Source: Pseudomonadota bacterium (GTDB lineage: Bacteria; Pseudomonadota; Gammaproteobacteria; Burkholderiales; Thiobacillaceae). From it: a stretch of 64,000 nucleotides of DNA. The stretch is taken from assembly GCA_021820845.1 (NCBI GenBank), contig JAKADC010000003.1, positions 248,001-312,000 on the forward strand, given 5' to 3'. This document shows positions 8,357 through 16,782 of the stretch, one piece after another (positions within the stretch are counted from its first letter, which is position 1; each line of letters opens with the position of its first letter). The notes beneath the pieces were generated by a model. That model made no database searches, had not been told where the DNA came from, and saw only the letters and a program-made list of their open reading frames with translations. A program made the translations under genes and the position numbers.

Positions 8357-10321
8357 TCAGGAACGCGTCCTGTAAAAAGTCAGCGGAACGCTGTTTTTTG
8401 CAACTGCGGGCTTGAGTTTTCCTACCACGTGCATCTCGCACGCCTTGCAATCGAAACGCAGCGCAAGTCTTTCGCTGCCGTTCACCAACGTCAGCGGCGC
8501 CGCGCGCACCGTGCCCTGAACGCCGACGACACCCTTTGCCTGCTTGGGGCACAGCGAAAGTGAATAACGCACGCAGTGCTTGGTGATCATCAGCGAGACC
8601 TCGCCGGTTTCCTCGTGGCTTTCATACGCCGCAGCAATGATTTTCACCCCGTGCTTCGCGTAGAAATCCCGCGCCTTGCGGTTGTAGACGTTGGCGAGAT
8701 AGCTCAGCGTGTCCTCGGGATAAAGCGCAGGCGGTTCGACTGCCCGAGACGGCAGCGGGCGTCGATACGCCGCCGCGCGCGCGGCCTCCAGTGCGGTCAC
8801 GGCTTCGCGGCGCAGCGCGTTGACGAAGGACGCGGGAACGAACCAGGCCTGCGTCAGATCGAGCGCGATGTCCAGCGGCGCAAAGCGCGTGCCCCCGAAT
8901 TTACCGAGATGCTCGCGCAAGCCCGCTTCAGCCTTGGCGGCGTCCCTGGCCGGCTCTTTGGCGTGCGCCGCGCTGACCGCCACGCTGTTGCCATCCTCGT
9001 CCGTCAGCGTCAGCGAAAATCCCTCGGGGCTTTCGTCCAGCCGCAGCCAGACGCCGATGCGGCGCTCGCTCGACGGCTTGTCCAGCAGGCGCATCCAGTT
9101 CATGTCGCGGTTGCGGTTCACCGCGGTTCCCGCTCTCAGATCCTTGAAGCTCGCCATCGCATCTTTCGGGAACACGCGCCATGTGCCCTCGCCCACCTTC
9201 TCGACGCGGTTGGCAGCAAGGCCGGCCAGGTCTTTCTGCAAGGTGTAGTAGCAAAGGCCGTCGCCGTTGCTGAGCACGGTGTCGGGCGAATCGGTGACGA
9301 TTTCGACCCATCTGTCGCCGACCTTGCTGACATGGCCAAGGGGCAGCCCCGGGTTCTTCGGCGTATCGAACGCGCCGATGTCGGCCTTGCGGCCGCCGAC
9401 GAAGTAGTCGGTGAATTCGCGGTTGAAATTCTGATCGGGGTCGGGAACGAAGCTGAACGTCGTGCGCCCGGATGACGCGCGGCCGAATTCCGGCCTGCGC
9501 TCGATCAGCGCATCGAGCAACGTGCGGTAATGGGCGGTGATGTTTTTCACGTAGCCCATGTCCTTGTAGCGTCCCTCGATCTTGAAGCTGCGGATGCCGG
9601 CGTCGATCAGCGCCTCGAGGTTGCCGCTCTGGTTGTTGTCCTTCATCGACAGCACGTGCCTGTCATGCGCGACGATGCGCCCTTCCATGTCGGTGACCTG
9701 GTACGGCAGCCGGCACGCCTGCGAACAGTCGCCGCGGTTTGCGCTGCGTCCCGTGTGCGCGTGGCTGATGTAGCACTGGCCGCTATAGGCGACGCAGAGC
9801 GCGCCGTGGACGAAGAACTCGAGCGTCGTCTCCGGATGCAGCGCCGCCCGTATCGCCGCGATCTGCCCAAGGTCGAGCTCGCGCGCGAGCACGATCTGGC
9901 TCAAGCCCACATCCTGCAGAAAGCGGGCCTTGTCGGGCGTGCGAATGTCGCACTGCGTGCTGGCATGCAATTGGAGCGGCGGCAGATCGAGCTCCAGCAG
10001 GCCCATGTCCTGGATGATCAGCGCGTCGATGCCGGCGTCGTACAAGCGGTGGATCTGCCGCCTCGCCGGCTCCAGCTCGTCGTCGGCGAGGATGGTGTTG
10101 AGGGTGACGAACACCCGCGCGTTGAAGCGGTGCGCGTGCGCGGCGAGCCGCGCGATGTCGGCGATGTCGTTGGCCGCCGCCGTGCGGGCGCCGAACGAGG
10201 GCCCGCCAATATACACCGCATCGGCGCCGTGGTTGACCGCTTCGATGCCGATGTCGGCGTCGCGCGCAGGCGCGAGCAGTTCGAGTTGATGGGGTTTCAC
10301 GGGCGGCGTTGAGGACGGCAA
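8357..10321 (-). CDS. rlhA: U32-family protein RlhA, 23S rRNA 5-hydroxycytidine synthase
   Basis: 654 residues, almost the length of E. coli RlhA (YdcP). The N-terminal U32 peptidase-like domain begins LELLAPARDADIGIEAVNHG and carries the conserved Cys cluster (GALCVAYSGQC, then NRGDCSQACRLPY) expected to hold an iron-sulfur cluster in hydroxylating U32 proteins. A DUF3656-type region and a C-terminal domain with three further Cys follow. Known members install 5-hydroxycytidine in 23S rRNA using prephenate; that role is transferred by family. The frame opens with TTG at 10321; a GTG at 10300 is an equally plausible start. Convergent with the DUF599 gene. Confidence 0.82.
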   Translation of the reverse strand: MPSSTPPVKPHQLELLAPARDADIGIEAVNHGADAVYIGGPSFGARTAAANDIADIARLAAHAHRFNARVFVTLNTILADDELEPARRQIHRLYDAGIDALIIQDMGLLELDLPPLQLHASTQCDIRTPDKARFLQDVGLSQIVLARELDLGQIAAIRAALHPETTLEFFVHGALCVAYSGQCYISHAHTGRSANRGDCSQACRLPYQVTDMEGRIVAHDRHVLSMKDNNQSGNLEALIDAGIRSFKIEGRYKDMGYVKNITAHYRTLLDALIERRPEFGRASSGRTTFSFVPDPDQNFNREFTDYFVGGRKADIGAFDTPKNPGLPLGHVSKVGDRWVEIVTDSPDTVLSNGDGLCYYTLQKDLAGLAANRVEKVGEGTWRVFPKDAMASFKDLRAGTAVNRNRDMNWMRLLDKPSSERRIGVWLRLDESPEGFSLTLTDEDGNSVAVSAAHAKEPARDAAKAEAGLREHLGKFGGTRFAPLDIALDLTQAWFVPASFVNALRREAVTALEAARAAAYRRPLPSRAVEPPALYPEDTLSYLANVYNRKARDFYAKHGVKIIAAAYESHEETGEVSLMITKHCVRYSLSLCPKQAKGVVGVQGTVRAAPLTLVNGSERLALRFDCKACEMHVVGKLKPAVAKNSVPLTFYRTRS

Positions 10322-10349
10322 AACGCCATTTTACCGCTTTGCGTAAGGC

Positions 10350-10886
10350 TTATCGCCGCCAGCTCATGCGTTGCAGGAACGGCTGGCGCTCGATGAAGTG
10401 ATGCTGCACGGCGCCCGCGACGTGCAGGACGACCAGAGCAAGCATCGTGTAATTCAGCGTCTCGTGAACCTCGCCGAGCAGCTCGCCCAGCGCCTTGTTC
10501 TTGGCGACCAGATCGGGCAAGGGAAGCACGCCGAACCACACGGTCTGCACCCCCTCGGCCGAACTCATCAGCCAGCCCGACACGGGAATCACCAGAATCA
10601 GGACATACAGCAGGCCATGCACGACGGCGCTCGCGCGCCGCTGCCAGCCGATCACGCTTTCGGGGAGAGGCGGCGGCGTGTGCGTCACGCGCCATACCAC
10701 GCGCAGGCCCGCCAGCACGAACACGGTGACGCCGATCCATTTGTGATAGCTGAAGAGCTTGAGCTTCTCGGGCGACAGCGGCAGGTCGGCCATGTACAGG
10801 CCGAGCGGAAACGCGACGAAGATCAGCAGCGCCACCAGCCAGTGCAGCACGACGGCGGGAAGCGAATAGCGCATTGCGGAAGCCAT
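10350..10886 (-). CDS. Cytochrome b561
   Basis: 178-residue four-helix membrane protein of the prokaryotic cytochrome b561 (CybB/YodB) family, a di-heme quinol oxidoreductase. Candidate heme-ligand histidines are visible in helix 1 (VLHWLVALLI), after helix 1/2 (YHKWIGVTVFVLAGLR) and in the C-terminal helix (HETLNYTMLALVVLHVAGAV). The ATG at 10886 was preferred to one eight codons upstream because AGGAGA lies just before it. It probably transfers electrons from ubiquinol to a periplasmic acceptor such as superoxide; no partner is encoded next to it. Confidence 0.88.
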   Translation of the reverse strand: MASAMRYSLPAVVLHWLVALLIFVAFPLGLYMADLPLSPEKLKLFSYHKWIGVTVFVLAGLRVVWRVTHTPPPLPESVIGWQRRASAVVHGLLYVLILVIPVSGWLMSSAEGVQTVWFGVLPLPDLVAKNKALGELLGEVHETLNYTMLALVVLHVAGAVQHHFIERQPFLQRMSWRR

Positions 10887-11017
10887 GATGTCTCCTGGGT
10901 GATCTCCCATCGTGTTCGCACGACGCCGGGACGGGCATCCGGCAGCGCGGGCAGTCCGGCGCCGGGCAGATTATGCCTGCATCCGACCGCCGCGGATATC
11001 GTCGATCGAAAGCGCTT

Positions 11018-11473
11018 TCAGGGTTTGATCCAGCGCGCCGCCGCGGCGTCGTCGCTGGCGCGCGCCTCTACCCAGCGCGTGCCTGCCGGGGTCTCTTCCT
11101 TCTTCCAGAACGGGGCGCGGGTTTTCAGGTAATCCATGATGAATTCGCAGGCGGCGAAGGCTTCGCCGCGGTGCAGGCTTGCGACCGCCACCAGCACGAT
11201 GGGGTCGCCCGGCAGCAACCGGCCGATGCGGTGGATCACCGTGACGTCCAGCAGCGCCCAGCGCGCGGCCGCCTCTTCGACCACCGCCGCCAGCGCCTTC
11301 TCGGTCATGCCCGGATAGTGCTCCAGCGTGATCGCCTGGACGCCGCTGCCCTCGTTGAGGTCGCGCGCCAAGCCGACGAAGCTGGCGAGCGCGCCGATGT
11401 CGGTGCGGCCCTGGCTCATCGCGGCCATCTCGGCGCCGGCGTCGAAGCGTTCGTTCTGGACCCGGATCTTCAT
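11018..11473 (-). CDS. moaE: Molybdopterin synthase large subunit MoaE
   Basis: 151 residues, the usual length. MoaE is the catalytic subunit that transfers sulfur from MoaD thiocarboxylate to precursor Z (cPMP), giving molybdopterin. Recognised by GALASFVGLARDLNEGS, LEHYPGMTEKAL, HRIGRLLPGDPIVLVAVAS and the catalytic Lys region MDYLKTRAPFWKKE. It is the last gene of a mobB–moeA–moaD–moaE run and starts two bases downstream of moaD, so the two subunits are made from one transcript. Confidence 0.96.
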   Translation of the reverse strand: MKIRVQNERFDAGAEMAAMSQGRTDIGALASFVGLARDLNEGSGVQAITLEHYPGMTEKALAAVVEEAAARWALLDVTVIHRIGRLLPGDPIVLVAVASLHRGEAFAACEFIMDYLKTRAPFWKKEETPAGTRWVEARASDDAAAARWIKP

Positions 11474-11475
11474 CT

Positions 11476-11727
11476 TCAGCCCCCCGTCACCGGCGGGAAG
11501 ATCGCGACTTCGGCGCCGTCCGGCAGGGCCGCGTCGAACGCGACGATATCCTGGTTGACCGCCACGCGGAACGCCCTGCCCGCGGCGAGTTCCTCCGCCC
11601 ACACGCCGCCGCGCGCCCGCAGCTCGGCAATCAGGTCCGCGGCGGTGGTGCCGCCGAACGCCAGGCTTTCCTCGGCCACGCCGAAGCGTTCGCGCAGGCG
11701 GGCGAAATACAGCACGCGCAGCGTCAC
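11476..11727 (-). CDS. moaD: Molybdopterin synthase small subunit MoaD
   Basis: 83-residue ubiquitin-fold sulfur carrier ending in the essential Gly-Gly (IFPPVTGG), which is adenylated and then thiocarboxylated. The start is GTG at 11727 and overlaps the moeA stop as GTGA (11724-11727). No moeB was seen nearby, so activation must use an enzyme encoded elsewhere. Confidence 0.95.
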   Translation of the reverse strand: MTLRVLYFARLRERFGVAEESLAFGGTTAADLIAELRARGGVWAEELAAGRAFRVAVNQDIVAFDAALPDGAEVAIFPPVTGG

Positions 11728-12917
11728 GACAGCAATTCCGCAAATGGGATGAAACGCACCCGGTCGCCCGGCCGTACCGTCTGACCGATCTCGATATCGA
11801 CGAGCCCGTCGGCCCAGGTGCACGAGGTCAGCACACCCGAACTCTGGTTGGGATAGATCGTGGCGCGGCCGTCTTCCTGGATCCGCGCGCGCAGGAATTC
11901 GCGGCGTGCCCCCGGCTTGGCCCACGCAAAATCGGCCTCGACGGAAAACGCGCGGTACAGCACGTCGGCGGCGCCCATGCGTTTCAGCAGGAACGGCCGC
12001 ACGAACAGGCAGAAGGTGACGAAGGCCGATACCGGATTGCCGGGCAGGCCGATGAAGTCGGCATCGTGCACGCGTCCGTAGACGAGCGGCTTGCCCGGTT
12101 TCATCGCCACTTTCCAGATTTCGACCGAGCCCAGATTCTGGACCGCGGCTTTCACGTAATCGGCTTCGCCGACCGACACGCCGCCGCTGGTCACGACGAC
12201 GTCGGCAATGCTGGCCGCGCCGGCCAGCGCGGCTTCGGTCGCTTCCAGCGTATCGGGGACGATGCCGAGGTCGATCAATTCGCAGCCGAGGCCTTTCACC
12301 AGCCCGGTGAGCGTATAGCGGTTGGAGTTGTAGATCTGGCCGGGCTGCAACGGCTTGCCTGGGGTCACCAGTTCATCGCCGGTAAAGAAGCACGCCACCT
12401 TCAGTTTCTTGAAGACGGGCAGTTCGGCGAGCCCGACCGACGCGGCGAGGCCCATTTCCGCCGCGCCGATGCGCGTGCCGGCGGCGAGCACCTGCGCGCC
12501 GGCCCGGATGTCCTCGCCGGCGCGTCGGATGTTGTCGCCCGGGCGCGGCAGCGCATTGATGACGACCTCGTCGCCCTCGGTGTAGCAGTATTCCTGCATC
12601 AACACGGCGTCGGCGCCGGGCGGCACCGGGGCGCCGGTGAAGATGCGCGCGGCGGTTCCCGGCCGCAGCGGCGTGCCGACCGCGCCGGCGAGGATGCGCT
12701 GCGACACCGGCAGCCGGACACCGGCCGCGGCCACGTCGGCAACCCGCACGGCGTAGCCGTCCATCGCGCTGTTGTCGAGCGGCGGCACGGTGATGGCGGA
12801 AGTCTGCGACGCGCCGAGCACGCGTCCGAGCGCAGCGCTCACCGGGACGGTTTCGGTGGCGTTCAGGCTCCGCGCGCGTTCGAGCAGGGCATCAAGCAGT
12901 TGGTTGGCTGAGAGCAT
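11724..12917 (-). CDS. moeA: Molybdopterin molybdenumtransferase MoeA
   Basis: 397 residues, close to E. coli MoeA (411). MoeA inserts molybdate into adenylated molybdopterin. Visible family motifs are VPPLDNSAMDGYAV, RIFTGAPVPPGADAVLMQE, VTSGGVSVGEADYV and MKPGKPLVYG–FIGLPGNPVSAF. It overlaps mobB upstream by 26 bases and moaD downstream by four, consistent with tight operon organisation. Confidence 0.96.
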   Translation of the reverse strand: MLSANQLLDALLERARSLNATETVPVSAALGRVLGASQTSAITVPPLDNSAMDGYAVRVADVAAAGVRLPVSQRILAGAVGTPLRPGTAARIFTGAPVPPGADAVLMQEYCYTEGDEVVINALPRPGDNIRRAGEDIRAGAQVLAAGTRIGAAEMGLAASVGLAELPVFKKLKVACFFTGDELVTPGKPLQPGQIYNSNRYTLTGLVKGLGCELIDLGIVPDTLEATEAALAGAASIADVVVTSGGVSVGEADYVKAAVQNLGSVEIWKVAMKPGKPLVYGRVHDADFIGLPGNPVSAFVTFCLFVRPFLLKRMGAADVLYRAFSVEADFAWAKPGARREFLRARIQEDGRATIYPNQSSGVLTSCTWADGLVDIEIGQTVRPGDRVRFIPFAELLS

Positions 12918-13392
12918 GGGTCAGGATGAAATCGGCAAGTTGTTGGACGGCATCGAGGTCGATGCGGAGGAAACCCTCGGGCGGTGCGACGTCGGACGCC
13001 ACCGCCAGAATATGCGGATCGTCTGGAAACAGCCAGGGCTTGGCCGTCTCGCCCCTGTGCACTTCCAGCTTCGGAATCGCTTCGCGCTTGTAGCCTTCGA
13101 CCAGCACCAGGTCGCACGGCGGAAGCTTGGCGAGCAGATCGCCGAACCGGGGCGGCGTGTCGCGGTGCTCGGTCAGCACCGCCGTGCGGTGATCGGACGC
13201 CAGCAGCACCGCCGCCGCACCCGCCTCCCGAGCGCGCCAGCTGTCCTTGCCGGGTCGGTCGATGTCGAAGTCGTGATGGGTGTGCTTGATCACGGCCACC
13301 CGCATGCCGCGCGCGGCCAGCAGCGGCAGCACGCGTTCGATCAGCGTGGTCTTGCCGCTGCCGCTGTACCCTGCGATGCCGAATACCTTCAT
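12892..13392 (-). CDS. mobB: Molybdopterin-guanine dinucleotide biosynthesis protein MobB
   Basis: 166-residue P-loop GTPase with Walker A GYSGSGKTTL at the N-terminus, KHTHHDFDIDRPGKDSWR and a VEGYKR motif near the middle. MobB assists MobA in attaching GMP to molybdopterin for the bis-MGD enzymes (DMSO reductase family). It heads the minus-strand Moco operon. mobA is not in the window. The divergent intergenic region to moaA carries a ModE-box-like palindrome. Confidence 0.93.
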   Translation of the reverse strand: MKVFGIAGYSGSGKTTLIERVLPLLAARGMRVAVIKHTHHDFDIDRPGKDSWRAREAGAAAVLLASDHRTAVLTEHRDTPPRFGDLLAKLPPCDLVLVEGYKREAIPKLEVHRGETAKPWLFPDDPHILAVASDVAPPEGFLRIDLDAVQQLADFILTHALSQPTA

Positions 13393-13423
13393 TGTCAGTC
13401 GGGCCGTGTCAGGCTATATTCGA

Positions 13424-13447
13424 GGTTATATTTTTTCATATATAACC
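13424..13447. promoter_or_regulatory. ModE-box-like palindrome between mobB and moaA
   Basis: A 24-bp inverted repeat with 8-bp perfect arms: GGTTATAT-N8-ATATAACC. The spacing and sequence closely follow the E. coli ModE operator form (CGTTATAT-N8-AYATAACG, from memory). It sits between the divergent molybdenum cofactor genes mobB and moaA in an otherwise GC-rich region. It is followed 22 bp later by the moaA start, so it could regulate one or both operons. Confidence 0.7.
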
Positions 13448-13469
13448 CCTTCCTGCCAACACCGTGCCC

Positions 13470-14471
13470 ATGAACGCAGCTGCCCCGGCCGACCAGACAG
13501 GCCTCATCGACCAGTTCGGCCGCCGCATCGACTATGTGCGACTGTCGGTCACGGACCGCTGCGACCTGCGCTGCAGCTACTGCATGCCGGAGGGATTCAA
13601 GGGTTTCGAGGAGCCCGAGCACTGGCTCGATTTCGACGAGATCGAACGCCTGATCGGCGCGTTTGCGCGCCTGGGCGTGCGCCGCGTCCGGCTGACCGGC
13701 GGCGAACCGCTGTTGCGGCGCGACATCGCCGGGCTCGCCGGGCGCCTCGCCGCCCTGCCCGGCATCGACGACCTTTCGCTGTCGACCAACGCCACCCAGC
13801 TCGACAAGCACGCCGCGGCATTGAAGGCCGCCGGCGTCACGCGTCTCAACGTCAGCCTCGATTCCTTGCAGCAGGCGCGCGTGGAGCGGATCAACGGGCG
13901 CGACGTGCTGGCGAAGGTCATGGCCGGTCTTGCCGCCGCGCAGGACGCCGGCTTCGCGCCGATCAAGCTCAACATGGTGGCGCTGCGCGGCACCAACGAC
14001 GACGAGATCGACGAGATGGTCGCCTTCTGCATGGCGCGCGGCTTCGTGCTGCGGCTGATCGAGGCGATGCCGATGGGCGAGACCGGCCGTAACGCCGAGT
14101 TTCTCGACCTGCAGCCGGTCAAGGAACGCCTGCGCGCGCGGTTCGATCTGGTCGAGACCACCCTCCCCGGCGCCGGCCCCGCGCGTTATCTCGGCACCCC
14201 GGACGGCCGCTTCAACGTCGGCTTCATCACGCCGATCTCGCAGCATTTCTGCGAGGCGTGCAACCGCATTCGCATCGCCGTCGACGGCACCGCCTACATG
14301 TGCCTCGGCCAGGAGGAACGGTTCGAATTTCGTCCGCTGCTGCGCGCCGGCTGTTCAGACGCCGAACTGGAGGCCGCGATCCTGCACGCGATCGATCTCA
14401 AGCCGGCGCGCCATGAATTCCGCGAGGCGCCGCACAAGATTCTCCGCTTCATGTCGATGACCGGCGGGTAA
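13470..14471 (+). CDS. moaA: GTP 3',8-cyclase MoaA
   Basis: 333-residue radical-SAM enzyme catalysing the first Moco step, GTP to 3',8-cyclo-GTP. The N-terminal [4Fe-4S] motif is C31-x3-C35-x2-C38 in TDRCDLRCSYCMPEG. The second cluster is bound by CEACNRIRI plus the Cys of AYMCLGQ. The C-terminal GG required for activity (MSMTGG) is present. A GTG two codons upstream (13464) is an alternative start. It is divergent from mobB–moaE; moaC is not in the window. Confidence 0.97.
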   Translation: MNAAAPADQTGLIDQFGRRIDYVRLSVTDRCDLRCSYCMPEGFKGFEEPEHWLDFDEIERLIGAFARLGVRRVRLTGGEPLLRRDIAGLAGRLAALPGIDDLSLSTNATQLDKHAAALKAAGVTRLNVSLDSLQQARVERINGRDVLAKVMAGLAAAQDAGFAPIKLNMVALRGTNDDEIDEMVAFCMARGFVLRLIEAMPMGETGRNAEFLDLQPVKERLRARFDLVETTLPGAGPARYLGTPDGRFNVGFITPISQHFCEACNRIRIAVDGTAYMCLGQEERFEFRPLLRAGCSDAELEAAILHAIDLKPARHEFREAPHKILRFMSMTGG

Positions 14472-14477
14472 GAGGTC

Positions 14478-15635
14478 TCAATCCGCGCTCACTGTGCGAA
14501 AACCGGCAAACGGATCGCGCCGGTCCGGCCGGTAGAAATTGCGGAAGCCCGGATATTTCAGCGACGCGTCGGTCACCGGGCCGCCGCCGCGCAATTCCCA
14601 GTGCGTGTGGAACCACGGCTGCGAGTAATCGCGGTAGGGATCGGGGGTGAATCCCGGGTAGGGCGCGAACGCGTCGCGCAGCCATTCCCACGCGCCGCCC
14701 CATTCAAAAGCCGTTTCCGTCGTGGCCTGTTTCCATTGCACCGCCGCGGGCAGCCGCCGGCCCAGCCATGCCGCACAGGCCTCGGCCTCGTGACGGTTCA
14801 CGTGCAGCACCGGGGTGTCGGCGCGCAAAGGCAGCCAGCGATCGAACCGTCGCGCCTGCCAGCCGTCTTTTTCCAGCCGCCAGTACAGGGGATGGCGAAC
14901 GTCGCCGGCGACGCGCCAGGCCCAACCCGCTTCCGACCACAGTGCCCTGTGCAGGTATCCGCCGCGCTCGACGAATTCGGCGAAGGCGGTTTCCGAGACG
15001 GGGCTCGTGTCGATGTCGAATCCCGCGAACGGGATGACATGGCGCCATTTTTCATTGTCGAAAACGAAGCCCGCGTCGGCGTCGCTGCCGAGCTCGACCT
15101 CGCCCGCGGCGACCGTGAGCCGCCGCGGGAGCGCCGTAGCGGCGACCCGGGGCTGCTCGGGTGGCGCATAGCCGAGGTTCTGGAACGCCATCCACCACGC
15201 CTCGACGTGCATCAGCTCGTGGTAGAGGGACAATTCCGCGAAGTAGGCGATATCGTCGTCGAACCGGTCGTGCAGGCGGTCGGCGACCGCAACGGCAACG
15301 CGGCTCGCATAGTCATCGACCTGGTCCGGTTGCAGCAGGGGCAGATCCCAGCGGGTGTCGTGCGGCACATGCGAGGAATCGTAAAGCGCGTCGGCGCCGG
15401 GCAGCAGACCGGGCTGGCAGCTGCCGTCGGGCCTTTCGCGCAGGCACCAGCGTTCCTGGAACCAGACGATGTGCCCGTATTCCCACAAGGGCGGATTCAG
15501 ATGGTCGGCACGCGGGCCGAGCCAGCCGTTCGCCGGCAGCGCGTCGATCAGCGCGCGCAGGCGACCGCGTGCGGCGGTGAGTCTCTCGATGAGCTGGCCG
15601 GCTGTGTAGCCGGTGACAGGTCGGGTCCGGTTCAT
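14478..15635 (-). CDS. EgtB/SenA-like sulfoxide (or selenoxide) synthase
   Basis: 385-residue non-heme iron oxygenase with an N-terminal DinB-like four-helix domain (1-160) and a C-terminal formylglycine-generating-enzyme fold (170-385). The 3-His iron site is visible: H55 (EYGHIVWFQE), H139 and H143 (YHELMHVEAW). EgtB joins hercynine to a cysteine thiol en route to ergothioneine; the homologue SenA joins hercynine to a selenosugar to make selenoneine. The divergent selD and egtD favour a selenium-linked role, but no SenB glycosyltransferase is present here, so the two activities cannot be told apart. The start is the ATG at 15635; a GTG at 15662 would add nine residues. Confidence 0.8.
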   Translation of the reverse strand: MNRTRPVTGYTAGQLIERLTAARGRLRALIDALPANGWLGPRADHLNPPLWEYGHIVWFQERWCLRERPDGSCQPGLLPGADALYDSSHVPHDTRWDLPLLQPDQVDDYASRVAVAVADRLHDRFDDDIAYFAELSLYHELMHVEAWWMAFQNLGYAPPEQPRVAATALPRRLTVAAGEVELGSDADAGFVFDNEKWRHVIPFAGFDIDTSPVSETAFAEFVERGGYLHRALWSEAGWAWRVAGDVRHPLYWRLEKDGWQARRFDRWLPLRADTPVLHVNRHEAEACAAWLGRRLPAAVQWKQATTETAFEWGGAWEWLRDAFAPYPGFTPDPYRDYSQPWFHTHWELRGGGPVTDASLKYPGFRNFYRPDRRDPFAGFRTVSAD

Positions 15636-15711
15636 GTTATATGTTGACCTTATGCAAAGCACGCTGGCCGCTTTATTCTAGGCATCCATTCCCGACAGGC
15701 ACAATCGACCC

Positions 15712-16782
15712 ATGAGCGACGTCCCATCGAACGAACCCATCCTGCTGACCCGGCTTTCCCACGGCGGCGGCTGCGGCTGCAAGATCGCCCCGGCGGTTTT
15801 GCGCGACATTCTCGCCGACACGCCCTTCGCCTCGAACCTGGCGGCGGCCTACCCCGACTTGCTCGTCGGCATCGAGCACAGCGACGACGCCGCGGTCTAC
15901 CGGTTGAACGACGAGCAGGCGATCGTGGCGACGACCGACTTCTTCATGCCCATCGTCGACGATCCCTACGAGTTCGGCCGCATCGCCGCGACCAACGCGC
16001 TGTCCGACGTCTACGCGATGGGCGGCCGGCCGCTGTTTGCGCTCGCCATCGTCGGCATGCCGGTCGGCAAGCTGCCGAATAACATCATCCGGCAGATCCT
16101 CGCGGGCGGCGAATCGGTCTGCAAGGCGGCCGGGATTCCGATCGCCGGCGGCCACTCGATCGACGCGCCCGAGCCGATCTACGGCCTCGTCGGGATCGGC
16201 GTCGTGAACCCGCGCAAGGTCAAGCGGAACGGCGGCGGCCAGGCCGGCGACAGCCTCATCCTCGGCAAGCCGCTCGGCGTGGGCATCTACAGCGCCGCGC
16301 TGAAGAAGGGCCTGCTGAGCGCCGATCAGTACGCGTCGATGATCGCCTCCACCACGCAGCTCAATGTCGCGGGCGCCGAATTGGCCGACACCGCGGGCGT
16401 GCATGCGATGACCGACATCACCGGCTTCGGCCTGCTCGGCCACCTGCTCGAAATCGCGCGGGCATCGAAGCTCGCCGCCCGCATCGAACTCGGTCGGCTG
16501 CCCCTCATGCCGGGCGTGGCCGAACTGGCGCAGGCCGGCCACATCACCGGCGCGAGCGAACGCAATTGGGCGAGCTACGGCAGCGAAGTGCGCCTCGCGG
16601 ACGCCATCGCCGACTGGCAGCGCGCCCTCCTCACCGACCCCCAGACCAGCGGCGGCCTGCTGGTGAGCTGCGCGCCGGAGGCGAGCGGCGCGGTGCTCGA
16701 TGCCTTCAATCGACACGGCTTCGCCCACGCGCTGGAAATCGGCCGTCTGCAGCCCGGAAGCCACATCGAGGTCGCGCTCTGA
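15712..16782 (+). CDS. selD: Selenide, water dikinase SelD
   Basis: 356 residues, near the E. coli length (347). It makes selenophosphate from selenide and ATP. The N-terminal Gly-rich loop carries catalytic C21 and K24 in SHGGGCGCKIAP; this is the Cys, not the selenocysteine, form. Asp-rich ATP/Mg motifs (DDAAVY, ATTDFFMPIVDDPYEFGRIAATNALSDVYAMGG) are intact. It is divergent from the EgtB/SenA-like gene and directly followed by egtD. In described selenoneine clusters a SelD homologue (SenC) supplies selenophosphate, so this copy may serve that route, selenocysteine/selenouridine synthesis, or both. Confidence 0.93.
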   Translation: MSDVPSNEPILLTRLSHGGGCGCKIAPAVLRDILADTPFASNLAAAYPDLLVGIEHSDDAAVYRLNDEQAIVATTDFFMPIVDDPYEFGRIAATNALSDVYAMGGRPLFALAIVGMPVGKLPNNIIRQILAGGESVCKAAGIPIAGGHSIDAPEPIYGLVGIGVVNPRKVKRNGGGQAGDSLILGKPLGVGIYSAALKKGLLSADQYASMIASTTQLNVAGAELADTAGVHAMTDITGFGLLGHLLEIARASKLAARIELGRLPLMPGVAELAQAGHITGASERNWASYGSEVRLADAIADWQRALLTDPQTSGGLLVSCAPEASGAVLDAFNRHGFAHALEIGRLQPGSHIEVAL

